Below are positions 1-6,334 of a DNA stretch of 9,942 bases, one piece after another. The DNA comes from Pseudomonadota bacterium. GTDB lineage: Bacteria; Desulfobacterota; Desulfovibrionia; Desulfovibrionales; Desulfovibrionaceae. The notes under the pieces are model-generated. The model did no database searches. It saw nothing but the letters and a program-made list of their open reading frames with translations, and was not told the DNA's origin. Position numbers and translations under genes: made by a program. The first letter of the stretch is position 1, and the number at the start of each line of letters is the position of its first letter. The stretch is from assembly GCA_023438245.1 (NCBI GenBank), contig JAEXRD010000094.1, positions 1-9,942 on the forward strand. The letters run 5' to 3'.

Positions 1-365
1 TCGGCGGCGTGGTCATCTCCGCCGTGGCGGCGTTCCTGGGCGTGGGCGGCGGCTTCCTGCTGGTGCCCTTCCTCACCAGCGTCACCCAGCTGCCCATGTA
101 CCTGGCCGCGGGCACCAGCGCCCTGGCCGTGCTGGTCAGCATGGTCACCAGCATCGCCACCCTCATCACCAAGGGCACGCCCATCGAATGGGGCTTCATC
201 GGCACCGAGCTCATCGGCATCGCCGTGGGCTCCTTCGTCGGCCCCCTGCCCTCCAAGTACCTGTCCGACTCCCTGATGAAGCGCATCTTCATCCTGCTGT
301 CGCTGTACATCGGCGCGGGCTACACCCTGGCCGGCTTCGCCGGAATCAAGATCCCCGGCGTGTAG
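1..365 (+). CDS. TauE/SafE family membrane transporter, C-terminal part (5' end outside window)
   Basis: This is the last 120 residues of a polytopic inner-membrane protein; the reading frame is open from base 3 and the true start lies upstream. The glycine-rich segment FLGVGGGFLLVP near the start of the visible part is typical of the second half-repeat of TauE/SafE (DUF81) permeases, which export or take up sulfite, sulfoacetate, taurine-derived anions and similar organosulfur compounds. Four hydrophobic stretches are visible: about residues 3-24, 34-56, 64-83 and 94-112 of the fragment. The protein ends shortly after the last helix, as is usual for the family. It stops 21 bases before a strong terminator. 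The substrate cannot be read from the fragment; in a sulfate reducer a sulfur oxyanion is plausible but not shown. Confidence 0.85.
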   Translation, partial: GGVVISAVAAFLGVGGGFLLVPFLTSVTQLPMYLAAGTSALAVLVSMVTSIATLITKGTPIEWGFIGTELIGIAVGSFVGPLPSKYLSDSLMKRIFILLSLYIGAGYTLAGFAGIKIPGV

Positions 366-385
366 GACCAACGCTTCCGCACACG

Positions 386-428
386 AAAAAAGCGCCCCCC
401 GCCCGGCCTGGGAGGGGGGCGCTTCTCT
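386..428. terminator. Bidirectional Rho-independent terminator
   Basis: A perfect 11-bp stem (AAGCGCCCCCC at 390-400 with GGGGGGCGCTT at 414-424) closes a 13-nt loop. On the + strand it is followed by CTTTTG-type T-rich sequence and would end the TauE/SafE transcript. On the - strand the stem runs into six T residues (386-391 read in reverse) and would end the rmuC operon. The two transcription units converge here, so one hairpin serving both is the simplest reading. Confidence 0.85.
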
Positions 429-449
429 TTTGCTCCGGAACGGCTCCGC

Positions 450-1982
450 CTATTCCTCAGCCTGCTGCACCTCGCGCGTGGCCACCTCCAGCGGCTCCAG
501 CGCGGGCAGTTCCTTCTCGGTTCCTGCAGCCAGCTCCTTGAAGCGCCTGGCCTGAACCAGCACGCGCGACTCCAGCGAGCTCACCGACTTGTTGTAGGCG
601 TCCACCGCGCCGGAGAGCGACTTGCCGACCTTGGCGAAGTGCTCCGACAGGGTCACGATGCGCTTGTACAGCTCGCGGCCCAGCTCGCTGACCTGCTGGG
701 CGCTCTCGGCCACGCGCTCCTGCCGCCAGCCGTAGGCCACGGCGCGCAAGAGCGCGATGAGCGTGGTGGGCGAGGCCACGATGACCCGCTGCTTCACGCC
801 CTCCTCGATGAGCGAGGGGTCGTGCTCCAGCGCGGCGCTGAAGAACACCTCGCCGGGCAGGAACAGCACCACGAACTCCGGCGTGGGCTTCAGATGCTCC
901 CAGTAGGCCTTCTGGCCCAGCTTGAACAGGTGGTCGCGGATCTGCCGGGCATGGACGAGCATGTGCTGCTTGCGGCCCTCCTCGTCCGGGGCCTCGTGGG
1001 CGTTCAGATAGCCCTCCAGCGGGGCCTTGGCGTCCACCACCACGTTCTTGCCGCCGGGCAGGCGGATGACCATGTCCGGCCTGAGCCGCCCGTCCTCGGT
1101 GGTGACGGAGTTCTGCTCGGTGAAGTCGCAGTAGCTGGTCATGCCCGCCAGTTCGACGACGCGCCGCAGCTGCATCTCGCCCCACTGGCCGCGCACCGTG
1201 GGCCGCCTGAGGGCGTCCACCAGCTTCCTGGTCTCCTTCTTCAGGTCCACCTGGTCGCTGGCCAGGAACTTCACCTGCTGGGTCAGCTCCACATAGGCGT
1301 TCTGGCGCACCTTCTCCATCTCCTGGATGCGCGCGTCCACCTGGGTCAGCGACTCCTTGATGGGCTTCACCAGCCCCTCGATGCTCTTCTGGCGCAGGTC
1401 CAGGTCGCCCTTGGCGGCCTCCTGCACCTTGGCCAGGTGCTCGCCCGCCAGTTGCAGGAAGCTCTGGTTGTTGTGCTTGAGCGCATCGGCGGAGAGGGCC
1501 TTGAAGGTGTCCTGCAATCTGGCCTGCACGTCCTCCAGCATGGCCAGCTTCTCGGCAACGGCCTTGCGCTCCTCCTCCATGCGGGCCACGAGGTCGGCCT
1601 CGCGCGCGGAGAGCGCGGAGAGCTCCCCGGCCTGGGCGGCAAGCGTGGCCTCCAGGCCCGGCACGCGCCCGGCGGCCTCCTCGGCGCTGGCCCGGCGGCC
1701 CGTCTCCAGGCGCAGGGCCTCGGCGGACTGGACAGCCAGGGAGCGCGCATGCTCCAGCTCGGCCCTAAGTTCAGAACGTTCGCGGGCGGCCTGGGCCTCC
1801 AGCGCGCGCAGGCGCTCGGCGAGCGCCCCCTCCTGGGCCCTGGCCTGGGCCAGGGCGGCCTCGCCCTCGGCCCGCAGGCGGGCGGCCTCGGCGTTCATCT
1901 TTCCCTTCAGCAGGGCCAGCGCCGCGCCAAAGCCCAGCACAAGCCCCAGCACCAGGGCCAGCATTCCGGTCATCTGCTCCAC
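450..1982 (-). CDS. rmuC: DNA recombination protein RmuC
   Basis: The 510-residue protein has the full RmuC layout: an N-terminal membrane anchor (about residues 7-25), a long alanine/glutamate-rich coiled coil (about 28-260) and a C-terminal RmuC domain (about 260-470). The domain shows VRGQWGEMQLRRVVE (263-277) and the RPDM...VVVDAKAPLEGY segment (301-325). Its D303, D317 and K319 fit the PD-(D/E)xK-like nuclease core proposed for the family. E. coli RmuC limits recombination at inverted repeats; the exact activity is not settled. The start is a GTG at 1982, because GGAG lies 6 nt upstream, inside the end of the preceding gene. The ATG three codons later has its GGAG only 3 nt away. It is the last gene of the PilZ-flavoprotein-rmuC operon, 3 nt after the previous stop. 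Confidence 0.93.
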   Translation of the reverse strand: MEQMTGMLALVLGLVLGFGAALALLKGKMNAEAARLRAEGEAALAQARAQEGALAERLRALEAQAARERSELRAELEHARSLAVQSAEALRLETGRRASAEEAAGRVPGLEATLAAQAGELSALSAREADLVARMEEERKAVAEKLAMLEDVQARLQDTFKALSADALKHNNQSFLQLAGEHLAKVQEAAKGDLDLRQKSIEGLVKPIKESLTQVDARIQEMEKVRQNAYVELTQQVKFLASDQVDLKKETRKLVDALRRPTVRGQWGEMQLRRVVELAGMTSYCDFTEQNSVTTEDGRLRPDMVIRLPGGKNVVVDAKAPLEGYLNAHEAPDEEGRKQHMLVHARQIRDHLFKLGQKAYWEHLKPTPEFVVLFLPGEVFFSAALEHDPSLIEEGVKQRVIVASPTTLIALLRAVAYGWRQERVAESAQQVSELGRELYKRIVTLSEHFAKVGKSLSGAVDAYNKSVSSLESRVLVQARRFKELAAGTEKELPALEPLEVATREVQQAEE

Positions 1983-1985
1983 GTG

Positions 1986-2558
1986 CTACTCCGCGATCTT
2001 TTTCAGCAGCCAGGCCATGTTTTCGCCCAGCGCGCGCATGGTGGCCAGGCCCTCGTCGTCGCCGTTGACCTGCCCCGGCTCGCGCCCGTAGCCCATGTTC
2101 CAGTAGCTGGAGCCGGGCACCACCATCTGGCTGATGAAGAAGAAGTGGTTGAGGCTGTCGAAGGTGTGGATGGCCCCGCCCCGGCGCGCCGTGACCACCG
2201 CGGCCCCGGCCTTGCGCCGGAACATGTCGGAATTGGCCCGGGCCACCATGCCCGAGCGGTCGATGAGCGACTTCATGTTGGTGGTGAGGTCCGCGAAATA
2301 GGTGGGCGAGCCCAGCAGTATGCCGTCGGCCTCAAGCATCTTCTCGATGTAGCCGTTCATCTCGTCCTTGACGGCGCAGCGGCGGTCCTTGTGCTCGAAG
2401 CACTTGTAGCAGGCGATGCAGCCCTGCAACCCCTTGGGGCCAAGCTGCACCAGCTCGGTCTCGATGCCTTCCTCGGCCATGACCTGGAGGGCCGTGTTCA
2501 GCATGATGGCGGTGTTGCCGTTCAGACGGGCGCTGCCGTTGATGGCCAGGACTTTCAT
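1986..2558 (-). CDS. Flavodoxin-fold NAD(P)H-dependent oxidoreductase with iron-sulfur-flavoprotein-type cysteine motif
   Basis: A 190-residue flavoprotein of the NADPH-dependent FMN reductase / iron-sulfur flavoprotein group. The N-terminus MKVLAINGSARLNGNTA carries the FMN phosphate-binding loop (GSxRxxGNT, residues 8-16), and LLGSPTYFADLTTNMKSLIDR (81-101) is the second flavin-binding segment of this family. Residues 47-61 hold C-x2-C-x2-C-x7-C, matching the compact motif that binds a 4Fe-4S cluster in archaeal Isf proteins. Many bacterial relatives keep these cysteines without a proven cluster, so the cluster is an inference. The electron donor, acceptor and physiological role are unknown; it is probably cytosolic. 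The start overlaps the PilZ stop by 4 nt (ATGA) and has AGGAG 7 nt upstream, so the two genes are probably translationally coupled. Confidence 0.85.
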   Translation of the reverse strand: MKVLAINGSARLNGNTAIMLNTALQVMAEEGIETELVQLGPKGLQGCIACYKCFEHKDRRCAVKDEMNGYIEKMLEADGILLGSPTYFADLTTNMKSLIDRSGMVARANSDMFRRKAGAAVVTARRGGAIHTFDSLNHFFFISQMVVPGSSYWNMGYGREPGQVNGDDEGLATMRALGENMAWLLKKIAE

Positions 2559-3496
2559 GCGGACGCTCCTGTGTTGTTGTGGGGTTCCGGGGCGGAATCG
2601 AGCGCGGTCCAGACCAGCCCCTGCGGGGCCAGGCGGTCGGGCGCGCCCACGTGCGAGAAGGCCACGGCGATGCGCCGCAGGCCCGTTGCCGGTTCGGTGA
2701 CGGCCCGCACGCTTCCGGCGTACCAGTAGGGCTTGAACTGCTTGTCCTTGAACTGGAACAGCGAGCACTTGAGCACCACGCGCGCGCCCGGGGCCAGGCC
2801 GGCCGGGGCCAGCGCGGCGCGCACCTCCATGGCCAGCCCGCCGGGGGAAATGTCGGACACGGCGTTCTCGTCGCCGTGGCGGCCGTCGTAGGCGTTGATC
2901 CAGAGGTCGGGCGAGGCCTCGGGGAAATAGGTGGTGCTGTCGGCCACGTCGGCCAGCCACAGGCGCAGGCGGATGAAGCGCGGGTCGCTGACCTTCTTGC
3001 GCGGGTGCCTGCGCCGGGGCACGGCGCGGAACCCCTGGGGCAGCGCCAGCACGATGCGCGGCGGGTCGGCGGCGCCCTGCATGGCCAGGATCTCGCTGTC
3101 CAGGGCGTTGACCTTGCGTCCGGCCAGCGGCAGGGGCTGGAAGAAGCCCTGCACCTTCAGGCCGGCGTGCACGGCGTCGGGCGCGGCGCAGTCCAAGAGC
3201 TCGCAGACCAGGCCGCCCGGCCCGGCCTCCACGGGCACGCAGCGGGCCAGCGGCTCGGCCCCTTCGCCTTTGCCGCCCTTGCCGCCGTCAGGCCCCACGG
3301 GCACCAGGTCCAGGGCCACGCCCTCGCCGATGAGCCCGGCCAGCAGCGCGCCCACGGCAGGGTCCACGCCCTGCACCTTGGCCTGGGCCGTGGCCCGGGC
3401 CTTGCTCCGGCGCAGGATTCGCACCGCCCAGAGTCCCGCAAACACGGCCAAAACCGCGCCAACGGCCAGTCCAGCCCAGATCGCCGTCTCGCCCAT
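2555..3496 (-). CDS. Membrane-anchored PilZ-domain protein (probable c-di-GMP receptor)
   Basis: The 313-residue protein begins with one hydrophobic helix (about residues 5-26) followed by RRSKAR, which suggests a single N-terminal anchor with a cytosolic remainder. The middle part (about 45-155) resembles the extra N-terminal beta domain of YcgR-like proteins only loosely. The PilZ signature is visible: R162-xxx-R166 in a basic patch, then D215-x-S217-xx-G220 (SDISPGG). Both half-motifs contact cyclic di-GMP in known PilZ domains. The spacing between them, about 49 residues, is longer than usual and suggests an insertion at 170-210. It is the first gene of the operon with the flavoprotein and rmuC. 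The ATG at 3496 is supported by AAGGGG 8 nt upstream and by the promoter just before it. The output process is not evident; no flagellar or pilus genes are nearby. Confidence 0.82.
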   Translation of the reverse strand: MGETAIWAGLAVGAVLAVFAGLWAVRILRRSKARATAQAKVQGVDPAVGALLAGLIGEGVALDLVPVGPDGGKGGKGEGAEPLARCVPVEAGPGGLVCELLDCAAPDAVHAGLKVQGFFQPLPLAGRKVNALDSEILAMQGAADPPRIVLALPQGFRAVPRRRHPRKKVSDPRFIRLRLWLADVADSTTYFPEASPDLWINAYDGRHGDENAVSDISPGGLAMEVRAALAPAGLAPGARVVLKCSLFQFKDKQFKPYWYAGSVRAVTEPATGLRRIAVAFSHVGAPDRLAPQGLVWTALDSAPEPHNNTGASA

Positions 3497-3530
3497 GCGG
3501 AAAACCCCTTTGACAATGCTGAGTGTTCGG

Positions 3531-3560
3531 AGAATACGCGCGCCGCGCGGGAACTGTCAA
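3531..3560 (-). promoter_or_regulatory. Sigma-70-like promoter of the PilZ-flavoprotein-rmuC operon
   Basis: Read on the - strand, a perfect -35 box TTGACA (3555-3560) is separated by 18 nt from a -10 box TATTCT (3531-3536). The predicted start of transcription, near 3524, leaves a leader of about 28 nt before the PilZ ATG, with the AAGGGG ribosome binding site inside it. No other comparable pair is seen upstream of this operon. Confidence 0.7.
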
Positions 3561-3605
3561 ATCCGGCGCGATTGTGAGGACGCTCTACCTGGGCTGTTTC
3601 CTCGC

Positions 3606-3619
3606 GGGATTGGAATCCC
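3606..3619. repeat. Short perfect inverted repeat upstream of the PilZ promoter
   Basis: GGGATT-GG-AATCCC is a perfect 6-bp dyad about 45 bp upstream of the -35 box of the PilZ operon. It could be an activator or repressor site, but the length is short enough to arise by chance and no second copy was noticed. Confidence 0.3.
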
Positions 3620-3648
3620 AAGGATGGATTTTGTTTCCTGGCAAGAAA

Positions 3649-3710
3649 GGCTGCGTACGGGAACCGGGGATAGCACTTTTACGCTGCAGCCCCGGTCCCC
3701 GGACGCAGCC
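3649..3710 (-). terminator. Long inverted repeat, possible terminator of the tetR-pyrR-kinase-cysteine-cluster operon
   Basis: Two 21-nt arms (3649-3669 and 3690-3710) are complementary with only two mismatches and enclose a 20-nt loop. The hairpin starts 57 nt beyond the stop of the cysteine-cluster gene. On the - strand it is followed by CCTTTCTTGCC, a weak T-run, so a terminator for the minus-strand operon is the plainest reading. The stem is much longer and the T-tract poorer than in the other terminators of this window, so a repeat element or structured RNA remains possible. Confidence 0.5.
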
Positions 3711-3767
3711 CTATGCGATCAGGCTGACGACGCCCAGGGGGCAAAAGACGCCTTGGGCACCAAGCCC

Positions 3768-4442
3768 TTAAATTTTCGGGGGCCCCATGAGAATCATCTC
3801 GGCCAGGGTGAGGTCCACGCGCGGGCCCTTGCGCATGCGCTCCGGCCCCACGAACTCCATTTCCAGCCGCGCCAGGGCGGACAGGAGCGGGGTGCGGTCG
3901 AGCAGCACGGGCTCGCAGGTCTTGCCCAGTTCCTGGGCGCGGTCGCAGCCGGGGAAGGCGCGCCTTTCCATCTGCTGCGAGGAGGGGCCGGGCCTCATGG
4001 GCAGGCCGGGGCGCGCGGGCTGCGTGGGTCGGCCCGGGCGCATGAGCACATTGGGCACGCCGTGCATGCGGCAGATCATCATGCGGTGGGGGTACAGCCC
4101 GCAGCGGCCCTCGCCCCCCTGGCCCAGGTTCAGCGGGCACATGACGCGCGGGCGCGCGCCGGGCAGGATGGGATTGCGGTGGCGCACCACCCAGTTCTCG
4201 GCGTCGCTCTTGATGGCGTCCAGCCGCTCCTTGGGCAGGGCGCGCAGGCCCTCCCACAGGTAGGCCCACTCCAGGTAGGTGTGGTGCTGAAAAAACGTCT
4301 CGCAGCAGTTGTCGGCGCAGCCCGCGCAGGACAGGCCCAGGGCCTGGGCCGAGGCCGTGTAGGCCTCGTCCATCTGGGTGTACAGCTGGGCCAGCTTGGC
4401 GAAGATGAGCGCCTTCTTGCCCGAGGACATGGGCTTGGTCAT
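3768..4442 (-). CDS. YkgJ-like cysteine-cluster protein (CxxCxxxCC)
   Basis: The 224-residue protein carries the signature C39-xx-C42-xxx-C46-C47 followed by the aromatic segment ETFF, as in YkgJ-type putative zinc- or iron-chelating proteins. Further cysteines follow at 102 (MCPLN), 114 (GRCGLYPHRM), 124 (CRMHG), 166 and 176. The spacing CPL...C-x-LY-x-HR-x-x-x-C-R matches the second cysteine block of that family. The family's biochemical function is not known. A stretch rich in proline and arginine (about 129-155) looks like an insertion. The ATG overlaps the upstream stop by 4 nt (ATGA) and has GGAGG 7 nt upstream, so it is the last gene of the operon and likely coupled to the kinase-like gene. 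Confidence 0.78.
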   Translation of the reverse strand: MTKPMSSGKKALIFAKLAQLYTQMDEAYTASAQALGLSCAGCADNCCETFFQHHTYLEWAYLWEGLRALPKERLDAIKSDAENWVVRHRNPILPGARPRVMCPLNLGQGGEGRCGLYPHRMMICRMHGVPNVLMRPGRPTQPARPGLPMRPGPSSQQMERRAFPGCDRAQELGKTCEPVLLDRTPLLSALARLEMEFVGPERMRKGPRVDLTLAEMILMGPPKI

Positions 4443-4996
4443 GGAAGAACCTCCGGGGCGATGAGCGCGTGCAGGCGCTCCAGGGTCTGCTTGCGGTCGC
4501 CCTCGTCGGTGCGCAGGGTGAAGTCCGCGGCGGCTTTGTACAGGGGCTGGCGCTCGTTGAACACGTCGGCGAAGGTCTTGCCCGGGGCCACGGCCAGGCC
4601 GCGGCCCTCGCCGCCGCCCACGCGCCTCAGGAACGTCTCCAGGCTCACGTCCAGGAACACCACGGGGCCCAGCAGCTTCAGGCGCTCCACCGCGCGCGGG
4701 CCGTAGACCACGCTGCCGCCGGTGGAGACAACGGTGCGCCGCACCATGAGCGTGGCCACAACGGTCTCCTCGGCCCGCAGGAAGGCCTCCAGCCCCAGGC
4801 CGTCCAGCACCTGCTGCAAGGGCAGGCCGTAGGTGGCCTCGATGAGGTTGTCGGTGTCCAGGTGCGCCCAGTCCAGACGCTCGGCGAGCATGCGCCCCAG
4901 CGTGGACTTGCCCGCCCCGGCCATGCCGATGAGGCTGACGCAGGAGAGCTGCGCCTCGCGGCGCAGAAAATGATCGGGAACCTTCTGTTCGGACAT
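4439..4996 (-). CDS. Shikimate kinase-like protein (AroK family; substrate uncertain)
   Basis: The 185-residue P-loop kinase has the order of motifs of shikimate kinases. Walker A is GMAGAGKST (24-32), followed by the DTD acidic motif (47-49), the FLRAEE arginine helix (72-77, R74), a STGG segment (91-94) and NERQPLY near the C-terminus (147-153). Shikimate kinases phosphorylate shikimate in chorismate synthesis. Two substrate-contacting regions are unusual: the normal GGG loop reads TGGS, and the lid normally containing RPLL reads GGGEGRGLA (127-135). The lid arginine may be R132. The protein could therefore be a true AroK variant or a kinase for another hydroxyl substrate. It starts 19 nt after pyrR with only a weak ribosome binding site (GAGACGG), unlike its neighbours, and overlaps the next gene by 4 nt. 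Confidence 0.78.
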   Translation of the reverse strand: MSEQKVPDHFLRREAQLSCVSLIGMAGAGKSTLGRMLAERLDWAHLDTDNLIEATYGLPLQQVLDGLGLEAFLRAEETVVATLMVRRTVVSTGGSVVYGPRAVERLKLLGPVVFLDVSLETFLRRVGGGEGRGLAVAPGKTFADVFNERQPLYKAAADFTLRTDEGDRKQTLERLHALIAPEVLP

Positions 4997-5015
4997 GGGA
5001 AAACCGTCTCGATGC

Positions 5016-5558
5016 TTACGCGGGCCGGGAGCGCAGCAGCACTTTGTCCTGCTCGTCGCGCTCGGCCACCAGCACGTCCACCTGCTCGGAGCTGGAGGTG
5101 TTGACCTTCTTGCCCACGTAGTCGGCCTGGATGGGCAGTTCGCGGTGGCCGCGGTCGATGAGCACGAGCAGCTCCACGCGCCGGGGCCGCCCGAAGTCCA
5201 GGATGGCCTCCAGGGCCGCCCGGGTGGTGCGGCCGGAGTAGAGCACGTCGTCCACCAGCACGATGCTCGCGCCCTCGATGTCGCCGGGGATCTCGGTGCT
5301 GCTGATGGTGGGGGCCATGCCGGGCCGGGTCCAGTCGTCGCGGTACAGGTTGATGTCCAGCATGCCCAGGCGCACGGGGCGGCTCAGGCGCTTGTCCAGC
5401 AGGGTCTTGAGCCTGCGGGCCAGGTCCACGCCACGGCGCTGCACGCCGATGAGCACCAGGGCCTCTTCCTCGCCGCGGCGCTCGAAGACCTCGCTGGCCA
5501 GGCGCTCCAGGGTGCGGCCCATCTCCTTGGCCGTCAGAAGCGTGCGCGACTCGCTCAC
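5016..5558 (-). CDS. pyrR: Bifunctional pyr operon regulator / uracil phosphoribosyltransferase PyrR
   Basis: The 180-residue protein matches PyrR at normal family length. It contains IGVQRRGVDLARRL (37-50), DINLYRDD (68-75), the PRPP-binding loop VLVDDVLYSGRTTRAA (100-115) and IDRGHRELPIQADYVGK (134-150). PyrR binds UMP or UTP and pyr mRNA to attenuate pyrimidine genes, and often has uracil phosphoribosyltransferase activity (uracil + PRPP to UMP). No pyr biosynthetic gene and no obvious PyrR attenuator are present here, so only the protein is evident. The start is the GTG at 5558: it forms a GTGA 4-nt overlap with the tetR stop, and GGAGG lies 7 nt upstream. An upstream-extended reading frame exists but overlaps tetR completely and is rejected. 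Confidence 0.93.
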   Translation of the reverse strand: MSESRTLLTAKEMGRTLERLASEVFERRGEEEALVLIGVQRRGVDLARRLKTLLDKRLSRPVRLGMLDINLYRDDWTRPGMAPTISSTEIPGDIEGASIVLVDDVLYSGRTTRAALEAILDFGRPRRVELLVLIDRGHRELPIQADYVGKKVNTSSSEQVDVLVAERDEQDKVLLRSRPA

Positions 5559-6127
5559 TTGCCAGCCTCCGGGTCCACCAGCAGGCTGCGGCGGGTGAAC
5601 TCCACGGCCTCCTTGGAGAAGTCGTCGATGCCCGGCCAGTAGAGCTTGATGCGCATGAGGCCGAAGAACATGTTGGTGAGGATGAGTCCGGTGGGGCCCA
5701 GCGGCACCTCGCGGATGACGCCCAGCTTCATGTTGTGGGCCAGGTACTCCTCGAACAGGGCGCGGGTGCGCTCCAGAAAGCGCGTCATGGTGCGCCGGGT
5801 GGCCTCCAGGATGGTGTAGGTGCCCAGCACGATCTTGATGTCGGCGGCGTTGGCGTCCAGGAAGGCGAAATGGCCGTTGAGCAGCTCGTCCAGGGTCAGG
5901 CTGCCCTGGGCCATGCGCGCGCGGCACTGGTCGGCCAGCACCAAGTAGCGCTCGTCGAAGCTGTCCAGGATGTGCTGGAGGATGTCCTCCTTGCTCTCGA
6001 AATGGCGGTAGATGGTGCCCTCGGAGATGTCCGCCCGGCGGGCCAGGCTCGCGGTGGTCATCTTGTGGAAGCCCACCTCGGAGATCATGTCCTTCGCGGT
6101 GCTTAAGATCAGGTCCTTGGTGCTCAT
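5555..6127 (-). CDS. TetR family transcriptional regulator
   Basis: The 190-residue protein has the N-terminal TetR DNA-binding domain. The helix-turn-helix lies at about 24-48 (TTASLARRADISEGTIYRHF, then SKEDIL), preceded by the usual first helix and GFHKMT. The all-helical C-terminal part (about 55-185) is the ligand and dimerisation domain, whose effector cannot be inferred. It heads the minus-strand operon with pyrR, the shikimate-kinase-like gene and the cysteine-cluster gene. It is transcribed divergently from the selenocysteine HesB-like gene, and regulators in this arrangement often control themselves and the divergent gene. AGAGG lies 8 nt upstream of the ATG. An 11-bp dyad CTCAT-T-ATGAG (6123-6133) spans the start codon. 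Confidence 0.9.
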   Translation of the reverse strand: MSTKDLILSTAKDMISEVGFHKMTTASLARRADISEGTIYRHFESKEDILQHILDSFDERYLVLADQCRARMAQGSLTLDELLNGHFAFLDANAADIKIVLGTYTILEATRRTMTRFLERTRALFEEYLAHNMKLGVIREVPLGPTGLILTNMFFGLMRIKLYWPGIDDFSKEAVEFTRRSLLVDPEAGK

Positions 6128-6186
6128 TATGAGGGCCTCTTCGGGTGGATTCTGGCGTGCGTCGCAGGGTGTCTCCCCGCCATGAC

Positions 6187-6215
6187 GGTGTAGCCCATCG
6201 CGCCGGGAGGGTCAA
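6187..6215 (-). promoter_or_regulatory. Probable promoter of the tetR-pyrR operon
   Basis: On the - strand TTGACC (6210-6215) is followed after 17 nt by TACACC (6187-6192). The -35 box is near consensus and the -10 box is weak. This would give a leader of about 50 nt before the tetR ATG. It is the only reasonable pair seen between the tetR start and the divergent promoter. Confidence 0.5.
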
Positions 6216-6272
6216 CGCCCGCGACCCCGCCCGGCCAAAGAGGGGCCAAAACCCTACCTGATAACCCGGCAT

Positions 6273-6301
6273 TTGACAAACTCCGGGGCCGTCATTATCT
6301 A
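6273..6301 (+). promoter_or_regulatory. Sigma-70-like promoter of the selenocysteine HesB-like gene
   Basis: A perfect -35 TTGACA (6273-6278), 17-nt spacer and TATCTA -10 (6296-6301) lie 33 nt upstream of the ATG at 6335. Transcription would begin near 6308, and AAGGAGG (6322-6328) is the ribosome binding site. It is among the best promoters by eye in this window. It is divergent to the tetR promoter, with about 57 nt between the two -35 boxes. Confidence 0.75.
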
Positions 6302-6320
6302 TCGGCTTCCCACAACCGAT
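6301..6320. promoter_or_regulatory. Candidate operator: inverted repeat at the start of the HesB-like transcript
   Basis: ATCGG-N10-CCGAT is a perfect 5-bp dyad with 15-bp centre-to-centre spacing. It lies between the -10 box and the ribosome binding site of the selenoprotein gene, a position where a repressor would block transcription. The divergent TetR protein is the obvious candidate ligand. The arms are short, so chance is not excluded. Confidence 0.3.
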
Positions 6321-6334
6321 CAAGGAGGCGCACC

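Noticed and set aside
639..2729. Long plus-strand open frame of 696 codons across rmuC and the flavoprotein
   Set aside because: It lies antisense to two genes with clear family motifs, has a Leu/Gly/His-rich composition typical of a GC-rich antisense frame, and shows no family motif.
3510..3538. Plus-strand TTGACA with possible -10 near 3533
   Set aside because: The -10 match is poor and no plus-strand gene follows; the sequence lies in the leader of the minus-strand PilZ operon.
2931..4706. Long plus-strand open frame of 591 codons
   Set aside because: It runs antisense to the PilZ, cysteine-cluster and kinase-like genes and through a promoter and hairpin; low-complexity residues only.
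5559..6323. N-terminal extension of pyrR to 6323
   Set aside because: It would overlap the whole tetR gene in another frame; the GTG at 5558 has a good ribosome binding site and gives the normal PyrR length.
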